Position numbers and translations under genes: made by a program. A DNA stretch of 64,000 nucleotides, from assembly GCF_928391935.1 (NCBI RefSeq), contig NZ_CAKMTD010000002.1:1-64000 (forward strand). The letters run 5' to 3'. The notes under the pieces are model-generated. The model saw nothing but the letters and a program-made list of their open reading frames with translations, was not told the DNA's origin and made no database searches. Below are positions 9,263-22,989 of this stretch, piece after piece (position 1 is the first letter of the stretch; each line of letters starts with the position of its first letter). The stretch is from Rothia nasimurium. GTDB taxonomy: Bacteria; Actinomycetota; Actinomycetes; Actinomycetales; Micrococcaceae.

Positions 9263-9383
9263 AGAGAACCTTTCGAATGTAATGTTTACAGGCGCGACCT
9301 ATCGCGTTCCTTGGAAAACTATACGCGCTTTAGGCCGTAAAAGCACCTATTTCCTGGGCTAATCGGCAGGGAGCTTGCACACT

Positions 9384-9425
9384 CTAGGCCCCGCCCCAGC
9401 GTCAGGAGCGGGGAACGAGGCCTAG
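9384..9425 (-). terminator. Imperfect hairpin between tpiA and secG
   Basis: Arms CTAGGCC and GGCCTAG with partly paired GC-rich sequence inside lie 16 bases beyond the tpiA stop. There is no T-run, so termination strength is uncertain. Confidence 0.4.
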
Positions 9426-9440
9426 GGGCAGGTGCCAGGC

Positions 9441-10217
9441 TTAAGCCTGGTAGCGGGCGATGTTAGCGAACTCGGTGGCGTCCAGGGAGGCGCCGCCCAC
9501 CAGTACGCCGTCAACGTCAGCTTCAGCCATGATTTCGGGGGCTGATGCGGCCTTGACGGAACCGCCGTACAGTACACGGACCTTGTCAGCGACCTCAGCT
9601 GAGTAGAGCTTGGTCAGTTCCTCACGGATAGCCTTGCTCATTTCCTGGGCGTCAGCTGCGGTTGCAACCTTGCCGGTGCCGATAGCCCAGACGGGCTCGT
9701 AGGCGACAACCAGGGTTTCAGCCTGGTCTGCGGTCAGGCCCTCGATGGAGCCGCGCAGCTGTTCCAGGGTGAAGGCGACGTGCTCGCCAGCTTCACGCTT
9801 GTCCAGGCCCTCGCCGACGCACAGGACGGGGGTCAGCTCGTGACGGTAGGCTGCCTGTACCTTAGCGGCGCAGATCGCGTCGGTTTCGCCGTGGATGGTG
9901 CGGCGCTCTGAGTGGCCCACCAGAACGTAGGTGGCACCCAGCTTCTTGAGGAAGGCACCGGAGATGTCACCAGTGTAGGCACCGGAATCCTGGTCTGAGA
10001 GGTCCTGGCCACCGTAGACAACCTTGAGCTTGTCGCCGTCAACCAGGGTCTGAACGGAACGGATATCGGTGAAGGGAGGGAAGACAGCAACTTCAGCGGT
10101 GTCGTAGTTGAAGTTAGTGTCGTCCAGGGTCCAGGCCAGCTTCTGGAGCAGGGTCACACCTTCGGTGTGGTCCATGTTCATCTTCCAGTTACCAGCGATG
10201 AGGGGCTTGCGAGTCAT
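9441..10217 (-). CDS. tpiA: Triosephosphate isomerase
   Basis: It interconverts dihydroxyacetone phosphate and glyceraldehyde 3-phosphate. All catalytic motifs are visible: GNWKMN near residue 9 (substrate-binding Lys), GHSERR near residue 100 (catalytic His), [11 protein letters not shown] near residue 170 (catalytic Glu), and the phosphate-binding LYGGSV. At 258 residues it is of normal length. The start ATG at 10217 follows AAAGGA. It lies 111 bp downstream of pgk, with a hairpin in the gap. Confidence 0.97.
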   Translation of the reverse strand: MTRKPLIAGNWKMNMDHTEGVTLLQKLAWTLDDTNFNYDTAEVAVFPPFTDIRSVQTLVDGDKLKVVYGGQDLSDQDSGAYTGDISGAFLKKLGATYVLVGHSERRTIHGETDAICAAKVQAAYRHELTPVLCVGEGLDKREAGEHVAFTLEQLRGSIEGLTADQAETLVVAYEPVWAIGTGKVATAADAQEMSKAIREELTKLYSAEVADKVRVLYGGSVKAASAPEIMAEADVDGVLVGGASLDATEFANIARYQA

Positions 10218-10249
10218 GGCTCGTCCTTTCGCGAAATCTGAGGGGGGGT

Positions 10250-10281
10250 GGGCAGGACGCGGCGGGTGCGGCGTCCTGCCC
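10250..10281 (-). repeat. Intra-operon hairpin between pgk and tpiA (family of two)
   Basis: In gene sense the stem is GGGCAGGACGC paired with GCGTCCTGCCC, with a GC-rich loop. It closely matches the tkt-tal hairpin at 4319-4353 in stem and loop, although the flanking genes are unrelated. No T-run follows, which suggests mRNA processing or partial termination rather than a full stop. Confidence 0.6.
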
Positions 10282-10328
10282 TGTGGCGGGGTAACCGCCG
10301 AGTGGCTTAGCGCCAGGGGGTGTTGTGT

Positions 10329-11552
10329 TTAGGCGCCGAGGGCATCGAGGCCGGGCAGGGTCTTACCTTCGATGTATTCGAGGGAGGCACCGCCGCCGGT
10401 GGAGATATGGCCGAACTGGTCGTCGGAGAAGCCCAGGTTACGGACAGCTGCAGCGGAGTCGCCACCACCAATGATGGTGAAAGCCTCGGTATCGACCAGG
10501 GCCTGGGCAACAGCGCGGGAGCCTTCAGCGAAGGCGGAGATCTCGAAGACGCCTACTGGTCCGTTCCAGAAGACCAGCTTGGCTTCCTTGATCTTCTGGG
10601 CAAAGAGTTCACGGGTTGCGGGGCCGATGTCCAGGCCTTCTGCCTTGGCGCCCAGCTTACCGCCGGTGAGATCCTCGACGGGGCGGACTTCCTGGTTGGC
10701 GTCGTTGGAGAAGTCATCTGCCCAGATGATATCGGAGGCAATGATCAGCTCGGTGCCCTTCTTGGGGGCTTCTTCCATGTAACGCTTGCAGTTTTCAATC
10801 TGGTCTTCTTCCAGCAGGGACTGGCCGACCTCGTAGCCCATGGCCTTGGCGAAGGTGTAGCCCATGCCGCCACCGATCAGCAGGGTGTCAGCCTTGCCGA
10901 TCAGGTTATCGATGACTGCCAGCTTGTCTGACACCTTAGCGCCACCCATGACAACGACGAAGGGGCGGTCGGGGTTCTGGGTGACCTTCTGCAGCACGTC
11001 AACTTCGGTCTTGACCAGGTCGCCCAGGTAGGCGGGCAGAGCCTTAGCAATGTCGTAGACGGAGGCGTGCTTGCGGTGGACAGCACCGAAAGCGTCGTTG
11101 ACGTAGGCGCCGTTCTCACCGGTCAGGGCTGCCAGTTCTGCTGCGAACTCGGCGCGTTCGGCGTCGTCCTTGGAGGTTTCACGGGCGTCGTAACGGACGT
11201 TTTCAACGACCAGCAGTTCGCCGTCCTTGAGGGCGGCGGCCTTGGCCTGGGCGTCCTCGCCGACCAGGTCTGTGGCGATCACAACGGGGAAGTCAGCCAG
11301 TTCAGCCAGGCGCTCAGCGGCAGGCTTGATGGAGTACTGGGGATCAACCTGACCCTTGGGGCGGCCCAGGTGGGCGGTCACGATGACGCGGGCACCGGCG
11401 TCGGTGAGCTTCTTGAGCACGGGCAGGGAGGCGCGGACGCGACCGTCGTCGGTAACGACGCCGTCCTTGAGGGGGACGTTCAGGTCGGAGCGGACGAGGA
11501 CGCGGCGGCCGGCAACGCCACCTTCAATGAGCTCAGCGAGAGTCTTAGCCAT
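10329..11552 (-). CDS. pgk: Phosphoglycerate kinase
   Basis: It makes ATP and 3-phosphoglycerate from 1,3-bisphosphoglycerate. Visible motifs are RSDLNVPLKDG near residue 21, VTAHLGRPKG near residue 56, ENVRYDARE, GGAKVSDKL, WNGPVGVFE and the C-terminal nucleotide site GGGDSAAAV. The ATG at 11552 (MAKTLAEL) is chosen. An ATG 12 bases upstream abuts GGAG directly and would not be well initiated. At 407 residues it is of normal length. It is second in the gap operon, behind a strong hairpin. Confidence 0.97.
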   Translation of the reverse strand: MAKTLAELIEGGVAGRRVLVRSDLNVPLKDGVVTDDGRVRASLPVLKKLTDAGARVIVTAHLGRPKGQVDPQYSIKPAAERLAELADFPVVIATDLVGEDAQAKAAALKDGELLVVENVRYDARETSKDDAERAEFAAELAALTGENGAYVNDAFGAVHRKHASVYDIAKALPAYLGDLVKTEVDVLQKVTQNPDRPFVVVMGGAKVSDKLAVIDNLIGKADTLLIGGGMGYTFAKAMGYEVGQSLLEEDQIENCKRYMEEAPKKGTELIIASDIIWADDFSNDANQEVRPVEDLTGGKLGAKAEGLDIGPATRELFAQKIKEAKLVFWNGPVGVFEISAFAEGSRAVAQALVDTEAFTIIGGGDSAAAVRNLGFSDDQFGHISTGGGASLEYIEGKTLPGLDALGA

Positions 11553-11620
11553 GGGAGTATTCATCTCCGTAACGTGTTGGGGGCGGAGCTCCCCCGGTTG
11601 GGGGGCCCGGATAAGGGTGA

Positions 11621-11661
11621 GGGTTAGCGAATCGCGCGCGTGCGCGACGATTCGCTAACCC
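11621..11661 (-). terminator. Hairpin between gap and pgk
   Basis: A perfect 14-bp stem, GGGTTAGCGAATCG with its complement, encloses an alternating CG loop. There is no T-run in the minus direction. It probably attenuates read-through from the highly expressed gap gene into pgk or stabilises the gap message. Confidence 0.65.
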
Positions 11662-11706
11662 TATTTTATGTGGTGTCTCATGGAGACGGGAGGTTTTGTA
11701 CCAGCT

Positions 11707-13050
<1,344 letters not shown>

Positions 13051-13080
13051 AACCCCTACCTGCTCTACCAGGTAGGGGTT
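13051..13080 (-). terminator. Terminator of the whiA operon
   Basis: A 12-bp stem, AACCCCTACCTG with its complement, and a six-base loop lie 24 bases beyond the whiA stop, followed by TCTTTGTG in the minus direction. Confidence 0.8.
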
Positions 13081-13103
13081 CAAACGTCATGAATGGCTCT
13101 AGC

Positions 13104-14099
13104 CTATGAATGATAGGTAGGTAAGGTAGCTAAATGAGGAGCTACCCCGGCCTCAGTTCCCGGGATACCCCGTTCTGCGGCCCGCTTATCAGCCATAGCG
13201 ATGAGGCGGCGAATTCGCCCGGCAATGGCGTCCTTGGTCATAGGCGGATCAGCCAGGCGCCCCAGTTCGTCAAGCGAGGCCTGCTTGTGAGCCACCCTCA
13301 GCTCACCGGCATAGCGCAGGTGATCGGGAACCTTATCCCCCAAGATTTCCAGGGCCCGCTCAACCCGAGCACCGGCAGCCACAGCCGCCTGGGCAGAACG
13401 GCGTAGGTTGGCGTCGTCAAAGTTAGCCAGACGGTTGGCTGTTGCCCTCACTTCCTTCCGGGCCCGACGTTCCCGCCAGTTATCGAGGGCATCCACAGCC
13501 CCCATCCGCTCCAGCAGCAGGGAAATGGTTTCGCCATCGCGCACAACCACCCGATCAACGCCACGGACCTCACGGGCCTTAGCAATGACGTCCAGGCGGC
13601 GGGCAGCCCCCACCAGGGCCAGGGCAGCTTCAGGGCCCGGGCAGGTGAACTCCAGGGCGGACGATCGACCCGGCTCCGTCAGGGACCCGTGGGCCAAAAA
13701 AGCCCCACGCATAACAGCCTCAGCATCATAGAGGGAACCATTCACCACAGCGGGAGGAAGACCACGCACCGGACGGCCTCGTCCGTCGAGCAGGCCGGTT
13801 TGACGGGCCAGGGCTTCACCGCCCTGGTCCACCCGAACCATAAAACGGGCACCCCGGCGCAAACCGCCGCCGGAAACCGACAGAATTGTTGCCTCATGGC
13901 CATACATTTCACTGATGTTATAGCGGAGTCGTTCAGCGGTAGCCTCAAGATCCACTTCAGCCTCCACCACAATCTTGCCCTGGACCAGGTGCAAGCCATT
14001 GGTGAAGCGCAAGATGGTGGCTACTTCAGCCTTGCGCACAGACGAGCGGTTGACCTCATACTGGGCCAGCTCTTCTTTGACCGATGCCGTCAGGGCCAT
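13104..14099 (-). CDS. whiA: DNA-binding protein WhiA
   Basis: WhiA is a transcription regulator of division and sporulation genes in actinobacteria. It has an N-terminal LAGLIDADG-homing-endonuclease-like fold without nuclease activity and a C-terminal helix-turn-helix. Here the start [13 protein letters not shown], the internal [15 protein letters not shown] and the C-terminal [22 protein letters not shown] region match the family. The ATG at 14099 has a perfect GGAGG site; longer in-frame starts are unsupported. At 331 residues it is of normal length. It lies 49 bp behind yvcK and is the last gene of the rapZ-yvcK-whiA group. Confidence 0.94.
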   Translation of the reverse strand: MALTASVKEELAQYEVNRSSVRKAEVATILRFTNGLHLVQGKIVVEAEVDLEATAERLRYNISEMYGHEATILSVSGGGLRRGARFMVRVDQGGEALARQTGLLDGRGRPVRGLPPAVVNGSLYDAEAVMRGAFLAHGSLTEPGRSSALEFTCPGPEAALALVGAARRLDVIAKAREVRGVDRVVVRDGETISLLLERMGAVDALDNWRERRARKEVRATANRLANFDDANLRRSAQAAVAAGARVERALEILGDKVPDHLRYAGELRVAHKQASLDELGRLADPPMTKDAIAGRIRRLIAMADKRAAERGIPGTEAGVAPHLATLPTYHS

Positions 14100-14148
14100 G
14101 CGGTAATTCCTCCAAGGTCTGTACTGAAAGTGGTTCAGTCTACCGGGT

Positions 14149-15171
14149 TCAGTGTTTGAAAACTTCTTTGTAGGCTGCAGCCAGCTTGAGGGGGTCATGC
14201 ACACCTGGCTGGTCGGTTTCTGAGACCGATGCCCAATGCACAGTTGCGCCCAGGGTTGCAGCTACGTCTTCAAAGGCGTCTTGCTCCCCCACTACCTGCG
14301 GGTCAGCAATAACTGTATTAACCCTAAGTTCTGGAACGTATTGACGCAAAACGAGAAGGTGGTCGGCAGCACTCATACCGCGGGTTTCATTCCCGTTGAG
14401 TTCCAGATTCATGACCAGGCAGATTTTGGCGCTGGTGTTCAGCACTGCGTCTCGCAGCCCCGGGAGCAGCAGGTGGGGTAGCACAGATGTGTAGAAGGAA
14501 CCCGGCCCCAGCACTACCCAGTCCGAGTCATGCACAGCCCGAATTGCGTCGTCACAGGCCGGGGCGTCTTTCGGCAGAAGGTGGACGTTTTCCACCGTCC
14601 CGGCCTTGGCCAGGGTGGCCTGCCCCTGCACAGTATCCCGAAAAGTCACCCCGTGTTCATTAGTTGAGACAATGTCTCCCTCGATGACCAAGGGGATAGT
14701 TGACATGGGCAGGACGCGGCCGCGAGCGTTCAGGAGGGCCCCAGCCCAGTCCAGCCCGGCCACACAATCGTCCAAAAGCTCCCACAGGGTAACAATCAGC
14801 AGGTTGCCCAGGGCGTGGTTTTCCAAGGTGGTGGGACGGTCAGCTGACCGTGAGGTGAAGCGGTGCTGCATGACATCCCGCCAGGTCCGGCCCCAGTCGG
14901 TGTCGTCGCAGAGGGCAGACAGGGCCATGCGGAGGTCCCCGGGAGGAAGAACATCCATTTCCTGACGCAGCTGCCCCGAAGAGCCGCCGTCGTCAGCGAC
15001 AGTCACCACTGCTGTCAGGGCTGAGGTAACCAGCTTCAGGGCAGAGAGGGAACCGTAGAGCCCGTGGCCCCCGCCCAGGGCGGTCACCCTCACGGGGGTA
15101 TCGTGCCCCTGGGCGGTAATGGGCAGAAGGCCCGTCTCTGGAAACCGGGTGACGCGGGTAGCCTCAGACAT
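14149..15171 (-). CDS. yvcK: YvcK/CofD-like gluconeogenesis factor
   Basis: This family supports growth on gluconeogenic carbon sources and peptidoglycan synthesis, and in several species binds UDP-sugars. The nucleotide-binding N-terminus [18 protein letters not shown] near residue 28, [11 protein letters not shown], and [13 protein letters not shown] are visible. [17 protein letters not shown] lies in the second half. At 340 residues it is of normal length. Its ATG overlaps the rapZ stop by one base (TAATG) after a GGGAGG site, so the two are translationally coupled. Confidence 0.93.
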   Translation of the reverse strand: MSEATRVTRFPETGLLPITAQGHDTPVRVTALGGGHGLYGSLSALKLVTSALTAVVTVADDGGSSGQLRQEMDVLPPGDLRMALSALCDDTDWGRTWRDVMQHRFTSRSADRPTTLENHALGNLLIVTLWELLDDCVAGLDWAGALLNARGRVLPMSTIPLVIEGDIVSTNEHGVTFRDTVQGQATLAKAGTVENVHLLPKDAPACDDAIRAVHDSDWVVLGPGSFYTSVLPHLLLPGLRDAVLNTSAKICLVMNLELNGNETRGMSAADHLLVLRQYVPELRVNTVIADPQVVGEQDAFEDVAATLGATVHWASVSETDQPGVHDPLKLAAAYKEVFKH

Positions 15172-16064
15172 TACTCCCTCCCCATATCCCGGTGGTGGAC
15201 CGAAATATTAACATCCTCAAGCTCAGAAAGACGAGCGGCGACCTCCTCAGTCACAGCAACGGAACGGTGCTTACCACCGGTACAACCGATGGCGAAGGTT
15301 GCGTACAACTTACCCTCGCGGCGGTAGCCGGCAATCACGGGTTTGAGGGCCTCAATGTAGGAGTCCACAAACTCCCGGGTGCCCGGGTTCTCAAAAACAA
15401 AGTCGCGGACGGGGGCGTCCTTCCCGGTCTGGGCACGCAGCTCGGGCACCCAGTGGGGATTAGGAATAAAACGCATATCAGCCATGTAGTGGACGTCGGA
15501 GGGGGTGCCGTACTTGAATCCGAAACTCATGACCGTAATGTTGACCATGCGCTCCCGACCCGGAGCGTAGGTCTCCCTCACCTTTTTCGCCAACTGGTGA
15601 ACGTTCATGCCCGTGGTGTCAATGGTGTAATCAGCCGATTCCTGGAGATCTGCGAAAATCTTCCGCTCCTGGGCAATAGCCTCAGCCACCAGGCCCCCGC
15701 GCTGGAGGGGGTGGGGGCGACGCTGAGCCTCAAAGCGGGCAATGATGTCCTGGTCTGAACAATCCATGAAAAGAATTGAAAAATCAATGTCCCGTGCAGT
15801 CGCCCTCAGCTGGTTGATAGCCTCATTCAAATCGCGGAAGAGACGGCGGGCACGCACGTCAATACCGACAGCCACCTTGGGCATGGTTGAGGGGGAATCC
15901 TTGACCAGCTGGGCCAGGGAGGTCAGCATTTGCGGGGGAATATTATCAACGACGTACCAGCCCTCATCTTCGAGGGTGTGGGCCGCTGTATTGCGCCCAG
16001 CGCCAGAGATACCGGTGATGACCAGAATTTGAGGCTTGACGGTCTTGTCGGTGGTGGTGGACAT
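15171..16064 (-). CDS. rapZ: RNase adapter protein RapZ
   Basis: RapZ is a P-loop nucleotide-binding protein that in E. coli steers RNase E to GlmS-regulating small RNAs; in Gram-positive bacteria it accompanies yvcK and whiA. The P-loop is ITGISGAGRNTA near residue 17, with Arg in place of the usual Lys, as is common in actinobacterial members. The C-terminal CTGGKHRSVAVTE motif is conserved. At 297 residues it is full length. The start ATG at 16064 follows GAGAGAG. uvrC lies 126 bp upstream on the same strand. Confidence 0.93.
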   Translation of the reverse strand: MSTTTDKTVKPQILVITGISGAGRNTAAHTLEDEGWYVVDNIPPQMLTSLAQLVKDSPSTMPKVAVGIDVRARRLFRDLNEAINQLRATARDIDFSILFMDCSDQDIIARFEAQRRPHPLQRGGLVAEAIAQERKIFADLQESADYTIDTTGMNVHQLAKKVRETYAPGRERMVNITVMSFGFKYGTPSDVHYMADMRFIPNPHWVPELRAQTGKDAPVRDFVFENPGTREFVDSYIEALKPVIAGYRREGKLYATFAIGCTGGKHRSVAVTEEVAARLSELEDVNISVHHRDMGRE

Positions 16065-16190
16065 AGGTGCTCTCTCTCAGCAGTCAGGAGCGACAGGGTC
16101 TGCTCTATAGCCTAGCGCACATTGACCCTGACGTGGGGGCCTGACTACTGATTCCGCGGAGGGTGGACGGCCAGGCCCAGCCCCAGCTTC

Positions 16191-18164
16191 CTACCGGCTG
16201 CCTTCCTGCCCCTCTGAGGCAAAGTGATCCTGAATCTTCGTGGCCAGGGCTGGGCCAATGCCCGGCACCTGGGTGAGTTCCTCCGGGCTGGCTGCGGTTA
16301 ACTGCTTGAGGGAGCCGAAGTGCTTAATCAGGGCCTCACGCTTGGCCGGTCCGAGCCCCGGGACTGAGTCTAGGGCAGACTTCAGCATGTCCTTGCCCCG
16401 CTTGGAGCGGTGGAAGGTAATGGCAAAGCGGTGGGCCTCGTCGCGAATCCGCTGAATCAGGTAGAGGGCGTTGGAGGTGCGGGGCAGAATCACCGGGAAG
16501 TCATCGCCCGGCAGCCAGAGCTCTTCAAGGCGCTTGGCAATACCAACCACATAAATATCGGTAATGCCCAGGTCTTCCAGGGCCCGGCTGGCGGCGGCAA
16601 CCTGGGGGGCACCGCCGTCCACCACTACCAGGTTGGGCGGGTAGGCAAACTTGGCTGGTTCCTTGGTGGCAAGCTCCTCCGTGCTGATCTGGCCGGACGC
16701 CCGTACCTGGGCTCCTGGGGCCTCGTCGGTAAGGTAGCGACGGAAGCGCCGGTAGATGACGTCGTACATGCTGGCGGTATCGTCGCGGGCAGCCTCCCCG
16801 GTGATCGAGAACTTGCGGTAGTCGCTCTTCTTGGGCAGGCCGTCCTCAAAAACCACCATAGAGGCCACCACGTTGGTGCCCTGTACGTGGGAGATGTCGT
16901 AGCACTCGATCCGCATGAGGGCCTCGGGCAGTTCCAGGGTTTCCTGCAGCTCCACGAGGGAGGCAGAGCGGGTGGTGAGGTCACCTGCCCGGCGGGTCTT
17001 GTGCAGGGTCAGGGCCTGCTTGGCGTTCTCGGCGACGGTCGCCATCAGCTCAACCCGGTCGCCGCGCTGGGGCACGCTGATGGTCACCTTGGCCCCGCGA
17101 ACCCCCGTCAGCCATTCTTCAAGCTTTTCGTGGTTCTCAGGGAGGACAGGCACATTGATATGGCGGGGAATCTCGTTGAGGGTGTGGTTGATTTCCTCTT
17201 CAGTGGTGCCCACGGCCAGAGCAGCAGCGGCCTCCCCGTAGACCTGCACCAGCAGGTGGTCCATGAGGGCCTCGGGGGTCGAGTCTTCAACTTTCTCCAC
17301 AATCCAGCCCCGCTGACCGCGAATGCGTCCGCCCCGCACAAAAAAGACCTGGACGGCTGCCTCAAGGTCGTCTTCAACATAGTTGAAGATATCTGCGTTG
17401 ACGGAGTCAGCCAGCACCACCGCATTTCGTTCAAAGACCTTGGTCAGGGCTTCGATATCGTCGCGCAGGCGGGCCGCTTTTTCAAAATCAAACTCTGCGG
17501 CCGCCTCTTTCATGTGGCTAGTCAGGTTAGCAATGTACTTCTCGGCTCCCCCAGCCATAAAAGAACATAGGTCCTCAGCGATTTTCTGGTGGTCTTCGCG
17601 GCTCACCCTACCCACGCAGGGGGCGGCACACTTGTCGATATAGCCCAGCAGGCAGGGCCGGTCGGATGCCTGGGCCCGGTTGAAGACGCCGGTTGAACAG
17701 GTTCGCACCGGGAAGACCCGCAGCAGGGCGTCTAGGGTCTCACGAATAGCCCAGGCCTGGGAGTAGGGGCCAAAATAACGCACCCCCTTTTTCTTCTCCC
17801 CGCGCATAACCTGGGCCCTGGGAAAGCGATCCTTGAGGGTGACCGCCAGGTAGGGGTAGGACTTATCATCACGGAAGGCGATATTGAACCGGGGCTTGTA
17901 TTCCTTGATCCAGGTGTATTCCAGCTGCAGGGATTCTAGCTCGCTGCCCACCACCGTCCACTCCACCGAGGCGGCCGTGTGCACCATGGCATAGGTTTTG
18001 GGGCTCAGGGAGTCTACCCGGGCAAAGTAGGAGTTCAGGCGGTTGCGCAGATTCTTGGCCTTGCCCACATAGATAATGCGGCCTACCTCGTCCCTGAACC
18101 GGTAGACCCCCGGCTGGGTAGGGATTTCTCCGGGGGCAGGGCGGTAGGAGGCAGGATCGGCCAC
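16191..18164 (-). CDS. uvrC: Excinuclease ABC subunit C
   Basis: UvrC makes both incisions in nucleotide excision repair. The GIY-YIG nuclease is at the N-terminus (PGVYRFRD...IIYVGKAKNLRNRL, residues about 19-45). It is followed by a cysteine cluster, a UVR motif near residue 220, the RNase-H-like second nuclease (VVDGGAPQV near residue 517) and tandem helix-hairpin-helix motifs (VPGLGPAKREAL and VPGIGPALATKI). The start is GTG at 18164 with AAAGGA ten bases upstream. At 657 residues it is of normal length. uvrA and uvrB are also in this window. Confidence 0.96.
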   Translation of the reverse strand: MADPASYRPAPGEIPTQPGVYRFRDEVGRIIYVGKAKNLRNRLNSYFARVDSLSPKTYAMVHTAASVEWTVVGSELESLQLEYTWIKEYKPRFNIAFRDDKSYPYLAVTLKDRFPRAQVMRGEKKKGVRYFGPYSQAWAIRETLDALLRVFPVRTCSTGVFNRAQASDRPCLLGYIDKCAAPCVGRVSREDHQKIAEDLCSFMAGGAEKYIANLTSHMKEAAAEFDFEKAARLRDDIEALTKVFERNAVVLADSVNADIFNYVEDDLEAAVQVFFVRGGRIRGQRGWIVEKVEDSTPEALMDHLLVQVYGEAAAALAVGTTEEEINHTLNEIPRHINVPVLPENHEKLEEWLTGVRGAKVTISVPQRGDRVELMATVAENAKQALTLHKTRRAGDLTTRSASLVELQETLELPEALMRIECYDISHVQGTNVVASMVVFEDGLPKKSDYRKFSITGEAARDDTASMYDVIYRRFRRYLTDEAPGAQVRASGQISTEELATKEPAKFAYPPNLVVVDGGAPQVAAASRALEDLGITDIYVVGIAKRLEELWLPGDDFPVILPRTSNALYLIQRIRDEAHRFAITFHRSKRGKDMLKSALDSVPGLGPAKREALIKHFGSLKQLTAASPEELTQVPGIGPALATKIQDHFASEGQEGSR

Positions 18165-18229
18165 GTGTATCAGGTCCTTTGATCTAGGTCAGGAGCGGCA
18201 GGAACCTCTAGCCCGCGCTGGGTGCTGGG

Positions 18230-18916
18230 CTAGATTCCCCCGTCGCGTTCTGCTGACGGTGAGACGTTGTATTCATTTTTGCGGGGCTGGCCAGAGAGCT
18301 GGGCGATAGCGTCCATAATCTGGTCTGTGGTCTGGCGGCGCTGTTTGCCACTCATGGCCTCCCCCAGTTTTTCAAAGGTCATGGGCTGACCCACCCGCAC
18401 GGTAAACCGCTTGGGGTAAATCATGTTTGAGCCAGGCTTTTGAATTTTATCTGTGCCAATCAGGCCGATGGGGACGACGGTCGCCCCGGTCATGTGGGCC
18501 AGCCAGGCCACCCCAATTTTGCCCTTATAGAGGTAACCGTCCCGGGAGCGGGTGCCCTCGGGGTAGATTCCAAAGACCTTGCCCTCCTGGAGGCGGGCCA
18601 GGGCCTGGTCTAGGGCTTTCATGGATTCTTTCTTGTCGGTGCGATTGACCGGAATAATGTCAATAACCTGGAAGAGGGTCTTCATGGCCTTGCCCTTGAG
18701 GCCGGGCGAATTGACGTACTCGCTCTTGGCCAGGAAAGCCACGCGCCGGGGCATGAGGGCTGAGATAATGACCGAGTCCAGGAAAGCCAGGTGGTTGGAG
18801 GCCACAATGACGGGTCCTTCTGCCGGGAAGTTTTCAAGGCCGGTGACGCGGGCGCGGAAGACGGTGCGGAGGACCGCTTCGATAGTTTTCTGGGTGGCCT
18901 TGTACTTCAGGGACAT
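18230..18916 (-). CDS. 1-Acyl-sn-glycerol-3-phosphate acyltransferase (PlsC family)
   Basis: It acylates lysophosphatidic acid in phospholipid synthesis at the membrane. The catalytic HX4D box is in SNHLAFLDS near residue 44 and the glycerol-phosphate motif is YPEGTRSRDG near residue 118. It starts at the ATG at 18916 (MSLKYKATQ) after GGAG; a much longer in-frame extension on the same strand is non-coding. At 228 residues it is of normal length. It lies between uvrA and uvrC, all on the minus strand. Confidence 0.9.
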   Translation of the reverse strand: MSLKYKATQKTIEAVLRTVFRARVTGLENFPAEGPVIVASNHLAFLDSVIISALMPRRVAFLAKSEYVNSPGLKGKAMKTLFQVIDIIPVNRTDKKESMKALDQALARLQEGKVFGIYPEGTRSRDGYLYKGKIGVAWLAHMTGATVVPIGLIGTDKIQKPGSNMIYPKRFTVRVGQPMTFEKLGEAMSGKQRRQTTDQIMDAIAQLSGQPRKNEYNVSPSAERDGGI

Positions 18917-19034
18917 GGGGGCTCCTGTCTGCTGGTCGCTGGTGCTGGCTGGCAACCCAACCCTCGTATTTGCATTTTTTGTGCATTTATTCCAAGGTTG
19001 GGTTCCCTTTGTAGCATACCCCGGCCGGGGCCTC

Positions 19035-21908
<2,874 letters not shown>

Positions 21909-21991
21909 GGGTCACCTATCTACGAGAGTGTTTCGAAGATATATTCTATGCTTTTTGGGCCCTGTTGAAAAGGACGCCCGTCCCCTCCCCC

Positions 21992-22057
21992 TTTGGACCA
22001 GGTTCTGCTCAATTTCGGCCCACATTTGGGGCTTTTTTGACCCCCACCTGGTCCAAA
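21992..22057. repeat. 66-bp repeat with inverted ends, copy 1
   Basis: The unit begins TTTGGACCAGG and ends CCTGGTCCAAA, so its 11-bp ends are perfect inverted repeats. A copy of the same 66-bp length follows 26 bp later. The interior is T-rich and non-palindromic. It lies in the divergent gap between uvrA and the metallo-hydrolase gene. Confidence 0.8.
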
Positions 22058-22083
22058 GAGGGATAAAAGCCCGCCCCACAGCT

Positions 22084-22149
22084 TTTGGACCAGGTTCTGC
22101 TCAATTTCGGCACAAATTTGGGGCTATTTTGACCCTCACTTGGTCCAAA
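22084..22149. repeat. 66-bp repeat with inverted ends, copy 2
   Basis: It has the same length and order as the copy at 21992-22057, with about half a dozen substitutions, and ends TTTGGACCAGG and CTTGGTCCAAA. The copy overlaps the region expected to hold the promoter of the gene at 22178, whose -10 (TAGACT, 22165-22170) begins 16 bases beyond the repeat. Confidence 0.8.
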
Positions 22150-22177
22150 CTCGATTACCCAACTTAGACTAGAAGGC

Positions 22178-22900
22178 ATGAACGAGCTGAACACCACCCT
22201 CATTGTTGAGACACCAGCTGTCACAGTCCGCTCAATTGCGGTGTCAGAGATGAGTAACAACGTATACCTGCTCACTAACCGGGCAACCGGGGATCAGGTT
22301 CTAATCGACGCAGCTGATGACTTTGAAGCAATCAAGACCTTCGCCGCTGAGGCCCGCCAGGCAGATAGGTTCGTGGACGCAGGCCCAGCTGCCAAGCCTG
22401 CCGACGAAGGCGCTGCCGTCCGCGCTATCATCACCACCCATTCCCACTGGGACCATATCCGGGCCCTGCCCGAGGCTGTAGAAGCCTGGGACCCGGCCAC
22501 CTACTGCGGAGCACCGGACGCCGCTGCCATTGCCGAGCAAGAAGGCGTAGAGGTAGAAGATCACCTGGCCGGTGGCGAGCGCCTAACTCTGGCAGGTATT
22601 GAGCTTGAGGTGATTGCCCTGCGGGGCCATACGCCGGGCTCTATTACCCTGGCCTTGCGGGTTCCTGCGGGCGCGGACGCCGGTGGGCGGGTTCTGCTCT
22701 TTACCGGGGATTCGCTCTTCCCGGGTGGGGTGGGTAAGACCTGGTCGCCTGAAGATTTTAAGCAGCTTTTTGCCGATGTGTCTGAGCGGATTTTTGATCG
22801 TTTTGGTGACGACACTGTGGTTCTGCCCGGCCACGGCGATTCGACGACCCTGGGGAATGAGCGTCCCCAGCTGCCCGAGTGGGAGGCGCGGGGCTGGTAA
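22178..22900 (+). CDS. MBL-fold metallo-hydrolase (glyoxalase II-like)
   Basis: This is a metallo-beta-lactamase-fold hydrolase with all metal ligands visible: HSHWDH near residue 87, GHTPGS near residue 150, FTGDSLFPGG near residue 170 and LPGHGDSTTLGNE near residue 220. The last motif is typical of hydroxyacylglutathione-hydrolase-like proteins, but the substrate cannot be read from sequence. At 240 residues it is of normal length. The ATG at 22178 lies seven bases behind a TAGACT hexamer, so the message may be leaderless, although AAGG is also present. It is divergent from uvrA, as in related genomes. Confidence 0.85.
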   Translation: MNELNTTLIVETPAVTVRSIAVSEMSNNVYLLTNRATGDQVLIDAADDFEAIKTFAAEARQADRFVDAGPAAKPADEGAAVRAIITTHSHWDHIRALPEAVEAWDPATYCGAPDAAAIAEQEGVEVEDHLAGGERLTLAGIELEVIALRGHTPGSITLALRVPAGADAGGRVLLFTGDSLFPGGVGKTWSPEDFKQLFADVSERIFDRFGDDTVVLPGHGDSTTLGNERPQLPEWEARGW

Positions 22901-22989
22901 GGGGACTGCCTCGGACACGGGTTTTTGCTGGTTAGGCCTCTCCCGAAAATAGGCCGAGTATTTCGGCCTCTTCCCTTGTGGGGTGGATT

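Noticed and set aside
15171-16064. Arg instead of Lys in the RapZ P-loop as a loss-of-function change
   Set aside because: Actinobacterial RapZ proteins commonly have Arg at this place, so it is not specific to this genome.
21992-22149. Possible CRISPR array
   Set aside because: There are only two 66-bp units, with one 26-bp interval and inverted ends; no cas genes are present. It does not fit CRISPR repeat or spacer sizes.
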